64,000 nt of DNA from Nonomuraea angiospora (GTDB lineage: Bacteria; Actinomycetota; Actinomycetes; Streptosporangiales; Streptosporangiaceae). The DNA is taken from NCBI RefSeq assembly GCF_014873145.1, contig NZ_JADBEK010000001.1, positions 744,001 through 808,000 of the forward strand. The letters are read 5' to 3'. The notes below the pieces were generated by a model. It was not told the DNA's origin, ran no database searches, and was given only the letters and a program-made list of their open reading frames with translations. This document shows, in pieces, positions 42,986-53,071 of the stretch. How positions within the stretch are numbered: position 1 is the stretch's first letter; every line of letters begins with the position of its first letter. The position numbers and the translations under genes are program-made.

Positions 42986-44458
42986 ATGCGCAAGTCCCGA
43001 ATCGGCCGCGCGTTATCCGTCACCGCGGGCGCGCTGGCGATCGCCGCGGCCTCGGCCATGCCCGCCCAGGCGGCCCCCGACCCCGGCAAGCACCGCTCCA
43101 ACGCCGAACTCCTCCTCGCCTGCCCGTCCGTCCCCGCCGGCCACGACCAGTGGGTGACGACCGCCGTGTACCGGGTCGGCCGCAGCCTCAACGCCAACGA
43201 CAAGGTGATGCTCGCGGCGTTCGAGACCGGCTGGGTCGAGTCCCACATGAACAACCTCAACTGCGGCGACAAGGACTCCCTCGGCGTCTTCCAGCAGCGC
43301 CCGAGCCAGGGCTGGGGCACCCCTGAACAGATCCTCGACGTCAGCTTCGCCGCCAACTCGTTCTTCACCCGGGCCATCAGGAACGACGCGGCCAACCCCG
43401 GCTACACCCCGGGCCAGCTCGCCCAGAGCGTCCAGCGCTCCGCCTTCCCCGACCGCTACGACCAGTCCGAGGCCAAGGCCCGCTCGCTCCTGAACGAGGC
43501 CGCCTGGATGCACGGCATGCAGGCGGCCTCGCCGGCGGACTTCGACGGCGACGGCAAGGACGACATCGTCACGTTCACCAAGAACGCCTCGGCCGACGTG
43601 TACGTCTCCACCTCGAGCGGCACCGCTTTCAGCGGGACGTCGGTGAAGTGGCACGACTTCTTCGGGCTGGGCGGCGAGACCACCTACACCGGCGATTTCA
43701 CCGGTGACGGCAAGGACGACGTCGTCACGTTCGCGCACGGCTCCAGCGCCGACGTGTACGTGGCGCCGTCCACCGGCACGGGCTTCGGCCCTGCCGCGAA
43801 ATGGCATGACTTCTTCGCGCCCGGCGGCGAGATCGCGGCGGTCGGCGACTTCGACGGCGATGGGAAGGACGACATCGCGACCTTCGCCCGCGGGACGACA
43901 CAGGACGTCTTCGTGGCCCTGTCCAGCGGGAACGGGTTCGGCGCCGGCCAGAAATGGCATGACTTCTTCGGCCTGAACGGCGAGTTCCCGGCGGTGGGTG
44001 ATGTCAACGGCGATGGCAAGGACGACATCATCGTCTTCACGCAGGGTTCGACGAATGACGTGTACGTGGCGACGTCCACCGGGACGGGTTTCAACGCCGC
44101 GGTGAAGGTGCACGACAATTTCGCGCTCGCGGGTGAGCAGCCGCGGGTCGCGGACGTCAACGGTGACGGTAAGGACGACATCGTCACGTTCACCAACAAC
44201 AATCTCGGTGATGTGTGGGTCGCGATTTCGGATGGTCAGGGCTTCGGTCCGGGCGTGAAGTGGAACGACTGGTTCGCTCCGAACGGCGAGTTCCCCTACA
44301 CCGGTGATTTCGACGGCGATGGCAAGGGCGACATCGTCACCTTCACCAAGGGCGCCACGAACGACGTCTTCGTCGGCCTGTCGAACGGCACCACGGCCTT
44401 CGGCGCCGGGGTCAAATGGCACGACTTCTTCGGCCTCAACGGCGAAACCACCCTCTAG
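42986..44458 (+). CDS. Secreted lysozyme/transglycosylase-like protein with FG-GAP repeats; TTA codon
   Basis: A 490-residue exported protein 13 bases after the M23 gene (CCAGGAG upstream of ATG 42986). The N-terminal domain (about 30-180) has KVMLAAFETGWVESHMNNL, with a Glu placed like the catalytic Glu of lysozyme-fold transglycosylases, then DSLGVFQQRPSQGWGTPEQI and AANSFFTRAI. It probably cleaves the glycan strand of peptidoglycan. Six FG-GAP repeats follow. Codon 10 is TTA (43013-43015). Confidence 0.85.
   Translation: MRKSRIGRALSVTAGALAIAAASAMPAQAAPDPGKHRSNAELLLACPSVPAGHDQWVTTAVYRVGRSLNANDKVMLAAFETGWVESHMNNLNCGDKDSLGVFQQRPSQGWGTPEQILDVSFAANSFFTRAIRNDAANPGYTPGQLAQSVQRSAFPDRYDQSEAKARSLLNEAAWMHGMQAASPADFDGDGKDDIVTFTKNASADVYVSTSSGTAFSGTSVKWHDFFGLGGETTYTGDFTGDGKDDVVTFAHGSSADVYVAPSTGTGFGPAAKWHDFFAPGGEIAAVGDFDGDGKDDIATFARGTTQDVFVALSSGNGFGAGQKWHDFFGLNGEFPAVGDVNGDGKDDIIVFTQGSTNDVYVATSTGTGFNAAVKVHDNFALAGEQPRVADVNGDGKDDIVTFTNNNLGDVWVAISDGQGFGPGVKWNDWFAPNGEFPYTGDFDGDGKGDIVTFTKGATNDVFVGLSNGTTAFGAGVKWHDFFGLNGETTL
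43984..44458 (+). repeat. Near-identical FG-GAP-coding DNA, copy 1 (copy 2 at 46032-46506)
   Basis: The last three FG-GAP repeats of the lysozyme-like gene match those of the amidase gene with only a handful of differences over about 475 bases, third codon positions included. The M23 gene carries a more diverged copy at about 42498-42972. Confidence 0.85.
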
Positions 44459-44472
44459 AAGGAGCCGGAACA

Positions 44473-46506
44473 ATGCAGTGGAAGCATGTGCGTAAGACCG
44501 CGTTATGCGCGGCCGTCGGCGGGCTGCTGCTCACCGCCAGGCCCGCCGTCGCCGCCGAGCCGGACGGGCTGGACAAGGCGTTCGCCGACGCGACAGCGGA
44601 ATATCAGGTCCCCAAGGACCTGCTCGTGGCGGTCGGCTACGGTGAGACGCACCTCGACGGCCACGACGGCGCACCCAGCAGCGACAACGGCTACGGCGTC
44701 ATGCACCTGGCGAGCAATCCGCAGCACAAGACCCTCGAACAGGCCGCCGAGCTCACCGGCGAGTCCGAGACCGACCTGAAGAGCGACACCGCGGCCAACA
44801 TCCGCGGCGGCGCGGCGGTCCTGCGTGCCCTCGCCGACCGCGCGGGGCTCGACGCCTCCAAGCGCAAGGACGTCAACGCCTGGTACCCGGCCGTCGCACG
44901 CTACAGCGGCGCCGCCGATGACCGGGTGGCCCGCCTGTACGCCGACACCGTCTACGGCCTGCTCGCCCAGGGCATCAAGGCCGAGGTCGTCGTCCGGCCG
45001 CGCGAGGTGCGGCCGGAGCGCGGCACGTACGAGAAGGTCAAGCCCTTGGCGGCCACCACCGGCGAGCCCCAGGCCGGCGTCCTGAGCACCGACTACCCGC
45101 CCGCGCACTGGGTGCCCGCCAACGGCAACAACTACTCGCCCGGCCGCTCCAGCCCCATCCGCAAGGTCGTCATCCACGTCACCCAGGGCTCGTACGCCGG
45201 CACGATCAGCTGGTTCCAGAACCCGTCCGCGCAGGTCAGCGCCCACTACGTGATCCGCTCGTCCGACGGCGACGTCACGCAGATGGTCCGCGACACCGAC
45301 ACCGCCTACCACGCACGGTCCGCGAACGCCGAGGCCCTGGGCATCGAACACGAGGGCTTCGTGGACAACCCCTCGTGGTTCACCGACGCGATGTACCGAT
45401 CCTCGGCCGCCCTGACCCGCTACCTGGCCGACAAGTGGGGCATCCCGCGCACCCGCGCGAACATCGTCGGCCACAACGAACTGCCCGGCAACGACCACAC
45501 CGACCCGGGCCCGCACTGGAACTGGGACTACTACATGTCCCTCGTCAACGGTGGCGGCGGCCCGCTCCTGGGCGGCTCTCCGGCGGACTTCGACGGTGAC
45601 GGCAAGGACGATATCGTGACCTTCACGCACGGCGCGAACGCCGACGTCTACGTGGCGAAGTCGACCGGCACCGCCTTCGACGGCACGTCGGTCAAGTGGC
45701 ACGACTACTTCGCGCTGAACGGCGAGGTGCCGCTGACCGGCGACTTCACCGGCGACGGCAAGGACGACATCATCACCTTCACCCAAGGGGCGAACGCCGA
45801 CGTCTACGTGTCGCCGTCCACCGGGAACAGCTTCGGGGCGGCGGCCAAGTGGCACGACTTCTTCGCGCCGAGTGGTGAGGTGCCGGCGGTCGGCGATTTC
45901 GACGGCGACGGCAAGGACGACATCGTCACGTTCACCCGTGGCACGGCCAACGACGTGTACGTGGCGCTGTCCAACGACCATGGATTCGGCGCCGGAGTGA
46001 AATGGCATGACTGGTTCGCCTTGAACGGTGAGTTCCCGGCGGTGGGTGATGTCAACGGCGATGGCAAGGACGACCTGATCGTCTTCACTCAGGGTTCGAC
46101 GAATGACGTGTACGTGGCGACGTCCACCGGGACGGGTTTCAACGCCGAGGTGAAGGTGCACGACAATTTCGCGCTCGCGGGTGAGCAGCCGCGGGTCGCG
46201 GACGTCAACGGTGACGGCAAGGACGACATCGTCACGTTCACCAACAACAATCTCGGTGATGTGTGGGTCGCGATTTCGGATGGTCAGGGCTTCGGTCCGG
46301 GCGTGAAGTGGAACGACTGGTTCGCTCCGAACGGCGAGTTCCCCTACACCGGTGATTTCGACGGCGACGGCAGGGACGACATCGTCACCTTCACCAAGGG
46401 CGCCACGAACGACGTCTTCGTCGGCCTGTCGAACGGAACATCGGCCTTCGGCGCCGGGGTCAAATGGCACGACTTCTTCGGCCTCAACGGCGAAACCACC
46501 CTGTGA
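44473..46506 (+). CDS. Secreted transglycosylase-like plus N-acetylmuramoyl-L-alanine amidase with FG-GAP repeats; TTA codon
   Basis: A 677-residue exported two-domain hydrolase. Residues about 30-180 are transglycosylase-like ([27 protein letters not shown]). Residues about 215-355 form an Amidase_2/PGRP domain: [55 protein letters not shown], with zinc ligands in IHVT and PGPHW. Six FG-GAP repeats end the protein. It could cut both the glycan and the stem-peptide link of peptidoglycan. Codon 11 is TTA (44503-44505). Start 15 bases after the previous gene's stop. Confidence 0.9.
   Translation: MQWKHVRKTALCAAVGGLLLTARPAVAAEPDGLDKAFADATAEYQVPKDLLVAVGYGETHLDGHDGAPSSDNGYGVMHLASNPQHKTLEQAAELTGESETDLKSDTAANIRGGAAVLRALADRAGLDASKRKDVNAWYPAVARYSGAADDRVARLYADTVYGLLAQGIKAEVVVRPREVRPERGTYEKVKPLAATTGEPQAGVLSTDYPPAHWVPANGNNYSPGRSSPIRKVVIHVTQGSYAGTISWFQNPSAQVSAHYVIRSSDGDVTQMVRDTDTAYHARSANAEALGIEHEGFVDNPSWFTDAMYRSSAALTRYLADKWGIPRTRANIVGHNELPGNDHTDPGPHWNWDYYMSLVNGGGGPLLGGSPADFDGDGKDDIVTFTHGANADVYVAKSTGTAFDGTSVKWHDYFALNGEVPLTGDFTGDGKDDIITFTQGANADVYVSPSTGNSFGAAAKWHDFFAPSGEVPAVGDFDGDGKDDIVTFTRGTANDVYVALSNDHGFGAGVKWHDWFALNGEFPAVGDVNGDGKDDLIVFTQGSTNDVYVATSTGTGFNAEVKVHDNFALAGEQPRVADVNGDGKDDIVTFTNNNLGDVWVAISDGQGFGPGVKWNDWFAPNGEFPYTGDFDGDGRDDIVTFTKGATNDVFVGLSNGTSAFGAGVKWHDFFGLNGETTL
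46032..46506 (+). repeat. Near-identical FG-GAP-coding DNA, copy 2 (copy 1 at 43984-44458)
   Basis: Counterpart of the block at 43984-44458. Silent-site identity shows recent exchange between adjacent genes. Confidence 0.85.
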
Positions 46507-46517
46507 AAGGCACGCGG

Positions 46518-49500
46518 ATGATGCGAAAGCTGCTCGCCGCGCTGGCGACGAGCCTGCTTCTCGTGGCCGCCCCCGTCGCTGTGACGGCGCAGCCCGCTGT
46601 CGCGGCGGCGGGGGCCGACAAGGGGCCGATCGGCTGGGACGTCTTCCGGCGCCTCGACCGGCTCCCGTACCTGAGCCCCGGCACCCAGACCCGGCAGTTC
46701 TCCAGCTTCGACCGGGCCGGCGCCAACTTCCAGGACGGGTTCGGCGGCGTGTACTCCTGCCTGCGCACCTCGGGAAGCCAGTGCGTGATCGCCGAGGACA
46801 CCGGCGCCGGCGAGATCTCCTCGATCTGGTTCACCAGGGACGGCGGTGACGTGTCGGCCACTGGCACGATCACCATCGAGCTCGACGGCGCCGTCGTCGT
46901 CAGCGCGCCGCTGCAGAGCCTGGTCAACGGGCAGGTCGGCGGGCCGTTCGTCTTCCCGCTGGTGGCCAACGCCGACCAGAGCTCGGGCGGCGTCCACATC
47001 AAGGTGCCGATGCCGTACCGCCAGTCCATGCGGGTGTACACGCAGCACAACCCGCTCTTCTACCACGTCACCTACCGGCACTTCCCCGACGCGGAAGGGG
47101 TGCGGCGCTTCGACCCCGCCGAGAACGCCTCCGACGTCGTCGGCCTGCTGAAGGCGTCCGGCACCCGCGACCCCAAGCCGGCCCGGCCCGGCGCGCAGAC
47201 CGTCACCCAGAAGGCGAGCCTGACGGCGGGGCAGCAGCGCGAGTTCGCCCGGGTGACCGGCTCCGGCGCGATCTCCGCGCTGCGGGTGCGGGTCCCGGAC
47301 GCGTCGGCCACCGACGACACCCTGGCCGGGCTGCGGCTGCGGCTCGACTTCGACGGCCGTACCACCGTCGACTCTCCGGTCGGCGAGTTCTTCGGCGCCG
47401 GGCTGGGCGAGTACCCGGTCAAGTCGCTGCTGTTCGCCGTGGACACCGCGGGCGGCGGCTGGTACACCACGTGGTGGCCGATGCCGTACCGGTCCGAGGC
47501 CAGGGTCAGCCTGGTCAACGGCACCGGGCGCACGCTGGACGACCTGGAGGTGCAGGTCACCTCCGCGGCCGACGCCTCCTGGGCGGACGCGCTCGCGCCC
47601 GGCGGCCAGGCCGGCTACTTCACCACCGAGTCGCGGCGCGGCCCGGCCGTACGCGACTCCGACTGGCTGTTCTCCGACCGCACGGGACGGGGCAAGTTCG
47701 TCGGCGTCTCGCACACCATGAACGGGCTCATCTCCGAAGGTCTCACGCGGGAGTACCTGGAGGGCGACGAGCGCGCATACGTGGACGGCGCCCTGACGCC
47801 GCAGCTCCACGGCACCGGGACCGAGGACTTCTACGAGTCCGGCTGGTACTTCAACCGCGGGGAGTTCAACGATCCGCTGGCCGGCAACCCCGCGCACGAG
47901 AAGGCCGGCGGCGGCTGCCCGTACGAGTGCGACGCCGCGTACCGGCTCATGCTCTCCGACGGCGTGGAGTTCTCCTCCGCGCTCAGGTTCGGCATCGAGC
48001 ACGGCCCGCAGAACGACAAGCCCGCCACGTACGGCTCCACCGCGTTCCTCTACACGCAGCCCACCTTCGGCACGCATCGCACCGCCGTCCTCGACGTCGG
48101 CGACGCGGCCGGCAGGGCCGCGCACGACTACCGGGAGAGCGGGGCCGCCACCCAGGCCACGCTCGCCTCGGTGTACGAGGGGGACGAGGACCACCAGACC
48201 GTGCGAGGGGTGACGCGGTCCACGTCGAGCCCCGTGTCGTTCCAGCTCGGCGTGGACGCCGCCAACGCGGGCGTGCTGCTGCGGCGCACCTCCGACCAGG
48301 CTGCCGCCGGCCAGGCGGCCCGGGTCCTGGTGGACGGGGTGGACGTGGGCGAGTGGCGGCAGCCGCTCGGCAACGGCACCCAGCGCTGGCTGGCGGACAC
48401 GTTCGCGCTGCCGGCCGGCGCGACCGCGGGCAAGTCCGCCATCAGGGTCGAGCTGCGCCCCACCGCCGGCGCGCCCCCATGGACCGCCGCCCGGTACGCC
48501 GCCGACAGCCTCGTCCCGGCGCAGCACGCCGACGACCGGGCGCCCACGGCGGCCGAAGGGCCGTCCCTGGCCGGCGGCGACAGGCACGCCCTGCACCTCA
48601 CGTGGCGCGAGCCGGACGACGACCTCGGCATCCGCGAATACCGCGTGTACGGCTCCACCTCGCCGTCCGCGCAGAACACGCTGCTCGGCACCACCCGCGC
48701 GCCCGGCTTCACCCACGGCCCGCTGGCCGCCGGCGCGACCTGGTACTACCGGGTGGAGGCGGTGGACCTGTCAGGCCGCACGGCCGCCGCCGGGCCGGTC
48801 GTCTCCGGCCGCACCGGCACGCCCACCCGCACCGATCTCGACAAGGACGGGCGGGACGACGTGCTGACCTTCACCCGGGGGAGCACCGGCGACGTGTACG
48901 CCTCGCTCTCCGACGGGACGAGGTTCGTGCAGGACGGGTGGAAGTGGCATGACTCGTTCGCCGTCGGCCAGCAGATCGCCCTGACGGGTGACTTCGACGG
49001 CGACGGCCGCGACGACGCGGTGACGTTCACCCGGGGGAGCGCCGCCGACGTCTTCGTGTCGCTGTCCGACGGGACGAAACTCGTGCAGAACGGCTGGAAG
49101 TGGCACGACTACTTCGCCGCCGGCACGGAGATCCCCGCCGTGGGCGACTTCGACGGCGACGGGCGCGACGACATCGCGACCTTCACCCGGGGCGACTCGG
49201 GCGATGTCTGGGTGGCCCTGTCGACCGGGTCCGGGTTCGGGCCGTCGCGCAAGTGGCACGACCGCTTCGTGATCGGCGACGAGCTCCCGGCCGTGGGCGA
49301 CTTCGACGGCGACGGCCGGGACGACGTCGCGGCCTTCACCCGGGGCACCTCCGCCGACGTGTTCGTGGCGCTGTCCAGCGGCAGCGTCTTCCGGCACGAC
49401 GGGTGGCGCTGGCACGGCAACTTCGCGGTCGGCTCCGAGACCCCCGCCGTCGGCGACTTCAACGGCGACGGGCGCGACGACATCGCGACCTTCACCGGCG

Positions 49501-49778
49501 GTCCGGCGGCCGACGTCTTCGTGTCGCTGTCGGACGGCGGGAGGTTCGTGGAGAACGCCTGGAAGTGGCACGACAACTTCGCGGGCGGCGACCAGGTGCC
49601 GGGCGTCGGCGACGTCAACGCCGACGGCAGGGCCGACGTGATCGCCTTCACGCGGGGCGACGCCGCGGACGTGTTCGTGGCCACCTCGGAGACCGGCCGC
49701 TTCCAGCCTGCGCCGGTGAAGTGGCACGACCACTTCGCCGCCGGCACGGAGTGGCCGCAACCGAGCCAGATCCGCTGA
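46518..49778 (+). CDS. Secreted GH172 (DUF2961) glycosidase with Fn3 and FG-GAP domains
   Basis: A 1086-residue exported enzyme, ATG 46518, 11 bases after the amidase gene. After the signal peptide the DUF2961 domain runs about 35-500 ([29 protein letters not shown] at about 430). A beta-sandwich at about 570-670 is homologous to the duplicated one of the 800-residue GH172 protein; the inserted copy is absent here. Then comes an Fn3 domain ([20 protein letters not shown]) and six FG-GAP repeats of a different subtype (DGDGRDD) from the three preceding genes. Likely a D-arabinofuranosidase acting on polymer at the cell surface. Confidence 0.9.
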   Translation: MMRKLLAALATSLLLVAAPVAVTAQPAVAAAGADKGPIGWDVFRRLDRLPYLSPGTQTRQFSSFDRAGANFQDGFGGVYSCLRTSGSQCVIAEDTGAGEISSIWFTRDGGDVSATGTITIELDGAVVVSAPLQSLVNGQVGGPFVFPLVANADQSSGGVHIKVPMPYRQSMRVYTQHNPLFYHVTYRHFPDAEGVRRFDPAENASDVVGLLKASGTRDPKPARPGAQTVTQKASLTAGQQREFARVTGSGAISALRVRVPDASATDDTLAGLRLRLDFDGRTTVDSPVGEFFGAGLGEYPVKSLLFAVDTAGGGWYTTWWPMPYRSEARVSLVNGTGRTLDDLEVQVTSAADASWADALAPGGQAGYFTTESRRGPAVRDSDWLFSDRTGRGKFVGVSHTMNGLISEGLTREYLEGDERAYVDGALTPQLHGTGTEDFYESGWYFNRGEFNDPLAGNPAHEKAGGGCPYECDAAYRLMLSDGVEFSSALRFGIEHGPQNDKPATYGSTAFLYTQPTFGTHRTAVLDVGDAAGRAAHDYRESGAATQATLASVYEGDEDHQTVRGVTRSTSSPVSFQLGVDAANAGVLLRRTSDQAAAGQAARVLVDGVDVGEWRQPLGNGTQRWLADTFALPAGATAGKSAIRVELRPTAGAPPWTAARYAADSLVPAQHADDRAPTAAEGPSLAGGDRHALHLTWREPDDDLGIREYRVYGSTSPSAQNTLLGTTRAPGFTHGPLAAGATWYYRVEAVDLSGRTAAAGPVVSGRTGTPTRTDLDKDGRDDVLTFTRGSTGDVYASLSDGTRFVQDGWKWHDSFAVGQQIALTGDFDGDGRDDAVTFTRGSAADVFVSLSDGTKLVQNGWKWHDYFAAGTEIPAVGDFDGDGRDDIATFTRGDSGDVWVALSTGSGFGPSRKWHDRFVIGDELPAVGDFDGDGRDDVAAFTRGTSADVFVALSSGSVFRHDGWRWHGNFAVGSETPAVGDFNGDGRDDIATFTGGPAADVFVSLSDGGRFVENAWKWHDNFAGGDQVPGVGDVNADGRADVIAFTRGDAADVFVATSETGRFQPAPVKWHDHFAAGTEWPQPSQIR

Positions 49779-49784
49779 CCGGCC

Positions 49785-50642
49785 TCACGGCACCCGGGCC
49801 CGCTCCCGTCCCTCCGGGAGCGGGCCCATCGAACGACTGTCGCTGAGTGCCCGCAGGCGCTGGAGCGCGCGGTGTGAGGGCGTGCCCGGGGCGGCGGTGT
49901 AGAGGACGATGCGATGATCCCCGCCGGGCAGGGGCAGGACGTCGCAATCGAGCTCCATCACGCCCACCAGCGGGTGCATGGCTCGCTTCGTCACGGTCCG
50001 CTGCACTTCGATGTCCTGCGCCGCCCACAGCTCGGCGAACAGCGGGCTGGCCGCCGTCAGCTCGTCCACGATCTGCCGTACGTCGGGATCGTCCGGGTAG
50101 CGGCCGCTGGCCCGCAGGTCGGCGACGGCCTGGCGGGCATGGTCGGCGTGATCACTCAGCAGGGCGGGAGCGCCGCCGAACAGCCAGCGCAGCGTGTTGC
50201 GCCGGCGGGGCGGCCTGGCCGCCGGGTCGCCGATGAGCGCGACCAGCATCCGGTTCCACGCGAGCAGGTCCCAGCAGACGTTGACGATCACGGCGGGAAA
50301 CTCCTCGAGGCGATCCAGCAGGCGCCGCGCGTGCTCGGGAACCTCCGCCGCGGAGCCGGTCCGGACCGGGGCCTGGCCACCTATCCGCAGCAGATAGTCG
50401 TGCTCGTCGCCGGTCAGCCGCAGCGTGCGGCTCAGCGCGGCGAGCACCTGCGCGGACGGCTGCGGCCCGCGGCCCTGCTCCAGCCGGATGTAGTAGTCGA
50501 CCGAGATCCCGGCCAGCAGCGCGACCTCCTCGCGGCGCAGCCCCGGCGTCTGGCGCCGGCGGCCGGGCGCCAGCCCCGCCTCTTCCGGCCTGACCCGCTC
50601 GCGCCTGCTCCGCAGAAAACTGCCCAGCTCGTCCTTGTTCAT
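49785..50642 (-). CDS. XRE-family regulator with MmyB-type ligand domain
   Basis: A 285-residue regulator. The N-terminal HTH contains RRRQTPGLRREEVALLAGIS and VDYYIRLEQGRGPQPS, the signature of MmyB-like actinobacterial regulators, followed by a C-terminal MmyB PAS-like domain (NVCWDLLAWNRMLVALIGDP). It is divergent from the NmrA-type reductase gene at 50727, which it likely represses; MmyB-type regulators usually sit opposite a short-chain reductase. Confidence 0.93.
   Translation of the reverse strand: MNKDELGSFLRSRRERVRPEEAGLAPGRRRQTPGLRREEVALLAGISVDYYIRLEQGRGPQPSAQVLAALSRTLRLTGDEHDYLLRIGGQAPVRTGSAAEVPEHARRLLDRLEEFPAVIVNVCWDLLAWNRMLVALIGDPAARPPRRRNTLRWLFGGAPALLSDHADHARQAVADLRASGRYPDDPDVRQIVDELTAASPLFAELWAAQDIEVQRTVTKRAMHPLVGVMELDCDVLPLPGGDHRIVLYTAAPGTPSHRALQRLRALSDSRSMGPLPEGRERARVP
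49796..49827. terminator. Bidirectional terminator hairpin at the end of the hydrolase locus
   Basis: Perfect 13-bp stem (49796-49808 with 49815-49827), 6-base loop. It lies 18 bases after the GH172 stop and inside the last codons of the convergent regulator gene (49785-50642). Confidence 0.75.
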
Positions 50643-50726
50643 CGTCTTCCATCATGGCCTGGTATCACGAGTCCCAGGCCCACGGGGGCCTACCCGCTGC
50701 CTCGGCCGCGCGGCCAGCCTGGTGGC

Positions 50727-51581
50727 ATGACGATTCTGGTGACCGGGGCGCGCGGGCACGTCGCGCGCAGCCTCGTACAGCGACTTCTCGCCGCGGGCCG
50801 AGCCCGGGTTCCGGCCGTCCGCGCGGCCGGCCGGAACCCGGGCGCGGCCCGCCTGCCCGCCGGGGTGGAAACGGTGCTCTGCGACCTCGCCGAGCCGGAC
50901 ACGTTCGACGCCGCGCTCGCCGGCGTCACCCGGGTCTTCCTGTACGCCGAGCGACGCGGCCTGGACGACTTCGTCACCCGCGCCGCGAGCGCCGGGGTGG
51001 AGCACATCGTCCTGCTGTCCGCGCTGCTCGCCGACCCCGCCTCCACCGACGCGATCGGCCGCATGCACGGCGACGCCGAGCAGGCCGTGGCCCGCTCGGG
51101 AATCGCCTGGACGTTCCTGCGCCCGGGCGCCTTCGCCACCAACACGCTCCAGTGGGCGCCGTCGGTCCGGGCCGAGGGGGTGGTCCGCGACCCGTTCCCG
51201 GACTCGCGCTCGGCCCCCGTGCACGAGGCGGACATCGCGGCGGTCGCCGCCCTCGCCCTGACCGAGCCGGGACACGAAGGCGCGACCTACCCGCTGACCG
51301 GGCCGGAGCTGGTCAGCCGCCGACGCCAGGCCGAGCTGATCGGGGAGGCCGTCGGCCGTCCGGTCCGCTTCGCCGTCCAGGATCTGGACGAGTACCGTGC
51401 GGAGCTGAGCGCCTGGACGACGCCCCAGGTCGCCGACGTGGTGATCAAGGAGTCCGCCGCCGCTGTCGACCGGCCCATGCCCCCCACGGACACGGTCGAG
51501 AAGGTCACCGGCCGGCCCGCCCGCACGTACGGCGAGTGGGCGCGCGACCACGCCTCGGTCTTCCGCGACGAGTCCTCGTGA
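50727..51581 (+). CDS. NmrA/SDR-type NAD(P)-binding protein
   Basis: A 284-residue atypical short-chain dehydrogenase. Nucleotide-binding motif is ILVTGARGHVARSLVQRLL at the N-terminus; WTFLRPGAFATNTLQW and the C-terminal GRPARTYGEWARDHASVF are typical of NmrA-like quinone/NADPH sensors. No catalytic YxxxK is evident. Divergent from the MmyB-type regulator, 84 bases apart. Confidence 0.92.
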   Translation: MTILVTGARGHVARSLVQRLLAAGRARVPAVRAAGRNPGAARLPAGVETVLCDLAEPDTFDAALAGVTRVFLYAERRGLDDFVTRAASAGVEHIVLLSALLADPASTDAIGRMHGDAEQAVARSGIAWTFLRPGAFATNTLQWAPSVRAEGVVRDPFPDSRSAPVHEADIAAVAALALTEPGHEGATYPLTGPELVSRRRQAELIGEAVGRPVRFAVQDLDEYRAELSAWTTPQVADVVIKESAAAVDRPMPPTDTVEKVTGRPARTYGEWARDHASVFRDESS

Positions 51582-51596
51582 TCGTGGCCGGGGCCG

Positions 51597-52937
51597 TCAG
51601 GAGCCCTTGACCAGCGTGAACGCGCCACGGGTCAGCCCCAGCTGCTCCGACTGCGTCCGCGCCTGGTCGAACGGGGTCTTCGGATCGATCGCCAGGGTCG
51701 TCACCACGAACGACCTCCCGTCCGCCGCCCTGGCGAGGTAACCCAGGTCGCTCACCCCGGGCTCCGACCCGCCCTTGAACCAGACCGACGGCCACTGGGA
51801 CCTGTCCAGCGCGAGGCCCGCGTCGCTGATCGACAGGGCCTCGCCGACGTGATTGTCGGTCAGCTTCGACAGCCGGGCGAAGGCCTGGCACACCTGGGCG
51901 GGGGAGGCGTACCACTCGAGCGTGTCCAGCTCGCGCGGCGCGGTCCACCCGGCGACGCGGGACAGCGGGACCTTGGCGACCACCCTGTCCAGATAGGCCC
52001 GCTTCCCGGCCGTTCCCAGCGACAGGTACTTCCTGGCGTGCCGCGGATAGCCGGCGCCCTTGAGCACGAACATCTCCCGCGTGGTGAGCCAGGGCCTGTC
52101 GCGCCGGTCGCGGGCGCCCCAGGCCCGCGCGGTACGCTCGACGTTCTTGCGGCCGGCCCGGTGGATGAGCAGGTCGGCGGCGGTGTTGTCGCTGATGGAG
52201 ATCATCAGCGTGGCGGCCTCCAGCACCGACACCTTGCTGCCGTCCGGGCGGTTCTGCAGCTCGCCCGACCCCAGGCTCTTCAGCTCCGGCGTGATCGCGA
52301 GCTTGGTGTCCCATCCGAACGCCCCGCTCGCGATCCGCTCGGCCACGGCCCCCAGCACGTAGAGCTTGAACATGGAGCCGAGCGGGCGCGCCGTACCAGG
52401 GGCGACGGAGTGCACGGGGCGGCAGGCCCCGTCCCCGGTCACCTCGGCGGCGATGAAGCCGGCCCGCGGCGCGAGCCGGCTCAATCGCTGGTCCAGCTCC
52501 GCCCAGTCCTTGGGCGCGGGGGCGGCGTGGGGGCGGAACAGCAGTCCGCTGACGAGGCCGGCGCCGTCCGTCGTGAGCGACAGGTCGAACAGGACGCCGG
52601 CCGCCTCGACCGTGGCGACGAGCAGGGCGCTCTCCGACCTGGTGAGCTCCTGGAACCGCATGCCCTTGAAGGCGGTCAGGGTCTGGTTCAGCCGGTCGGC
52701 GGGGACGTTCTGGAGGAACTCGGCGGCGAAGTGCTGCCTCAGCTCGCTCTCCGGGATCGGCGGGCGCTGGGCGGCGTCAAGCAGCCAGCGCAACTGCCTG
52801 CCCGCGGGCGTGTCGGGGATCTCGGGCGCGGCGACGGCGGTGGCCTGCACGGGCGCGGTCTGACCCGCGCAGACCGCCGTCATCGTGGCCGCGACGGCTG
52901 CCGCCGTCAGAAAGCGGACGGGTTTGTTGTTTCTCAT
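51597..52937 (-). CDS. Secreted serine hydrolase, class A beta-lactamase-like
   Basis: A 446-residue exported protein with signal peptide (AVCAGQTAPVQA) and an N-terminal Cpe/LpqF-like domain (about 45-150). The penicillin-recognising fold follows: SxxK in GSMFKLYV (about 188), SDN in SISDNTAADLL (about 249) and KGG in WFKGGSEPG in place of KTG. No clear Glu166 omega-loop can be assigned with certainty. A role in cell-wall metabolism or weak beta-lactam hydrolysis is possible. Confidence 0.88.
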   Translation of the reverse strand: MRNNKPVRFLTAAAVAATMTAVCAGQTAPVQATAVAAPEIPDTPAGRQLRWLLDAAQRPPIPESELRQHFAAEFLQNVPADRLNQTLTAFKGMRFQELTRSESALLVATVEAAGVLFDLSLTTDGAGLVSGLLFRPHAAPAPKDWAELDQRLSRLAPRAGFIAAEVTGDGACRPVHSVAPGTARPLGSMFKLYVLGAVAERIASGAFGWDTKLAITPELKSLGSGELQNRPDGSKVSVLEAATLMISISDNTAADLLIHRAGRKNVERTARAWGARDRRDRPWLTTREMFVLKGAGYPRHARKYLSLGTAGKRAYLDRVVAKVPLSRVAGWTAPRELDTLEWYASPAQVCQAFARLSKLTDNHVGEALSISDAGLALDRSQWPSVWFKGGSEPGVSDLGYLARAADGRSFVVTTLAIDPKTPFDQARTQSEQLGLTRGAFTLVKGS

Positions 52938-53071
52938 GGTGCTCAGGCAATCGCGGCGGGGTCATGGCGGGCCACCATGGGAGCCCCCGTTCCGGCTGGT
53001 GGGGATGGCCGTACGAAATATGCGGATAACCTCATAGCCCTCTCGCCGATCACTCGCGACGATGGGGGCTT

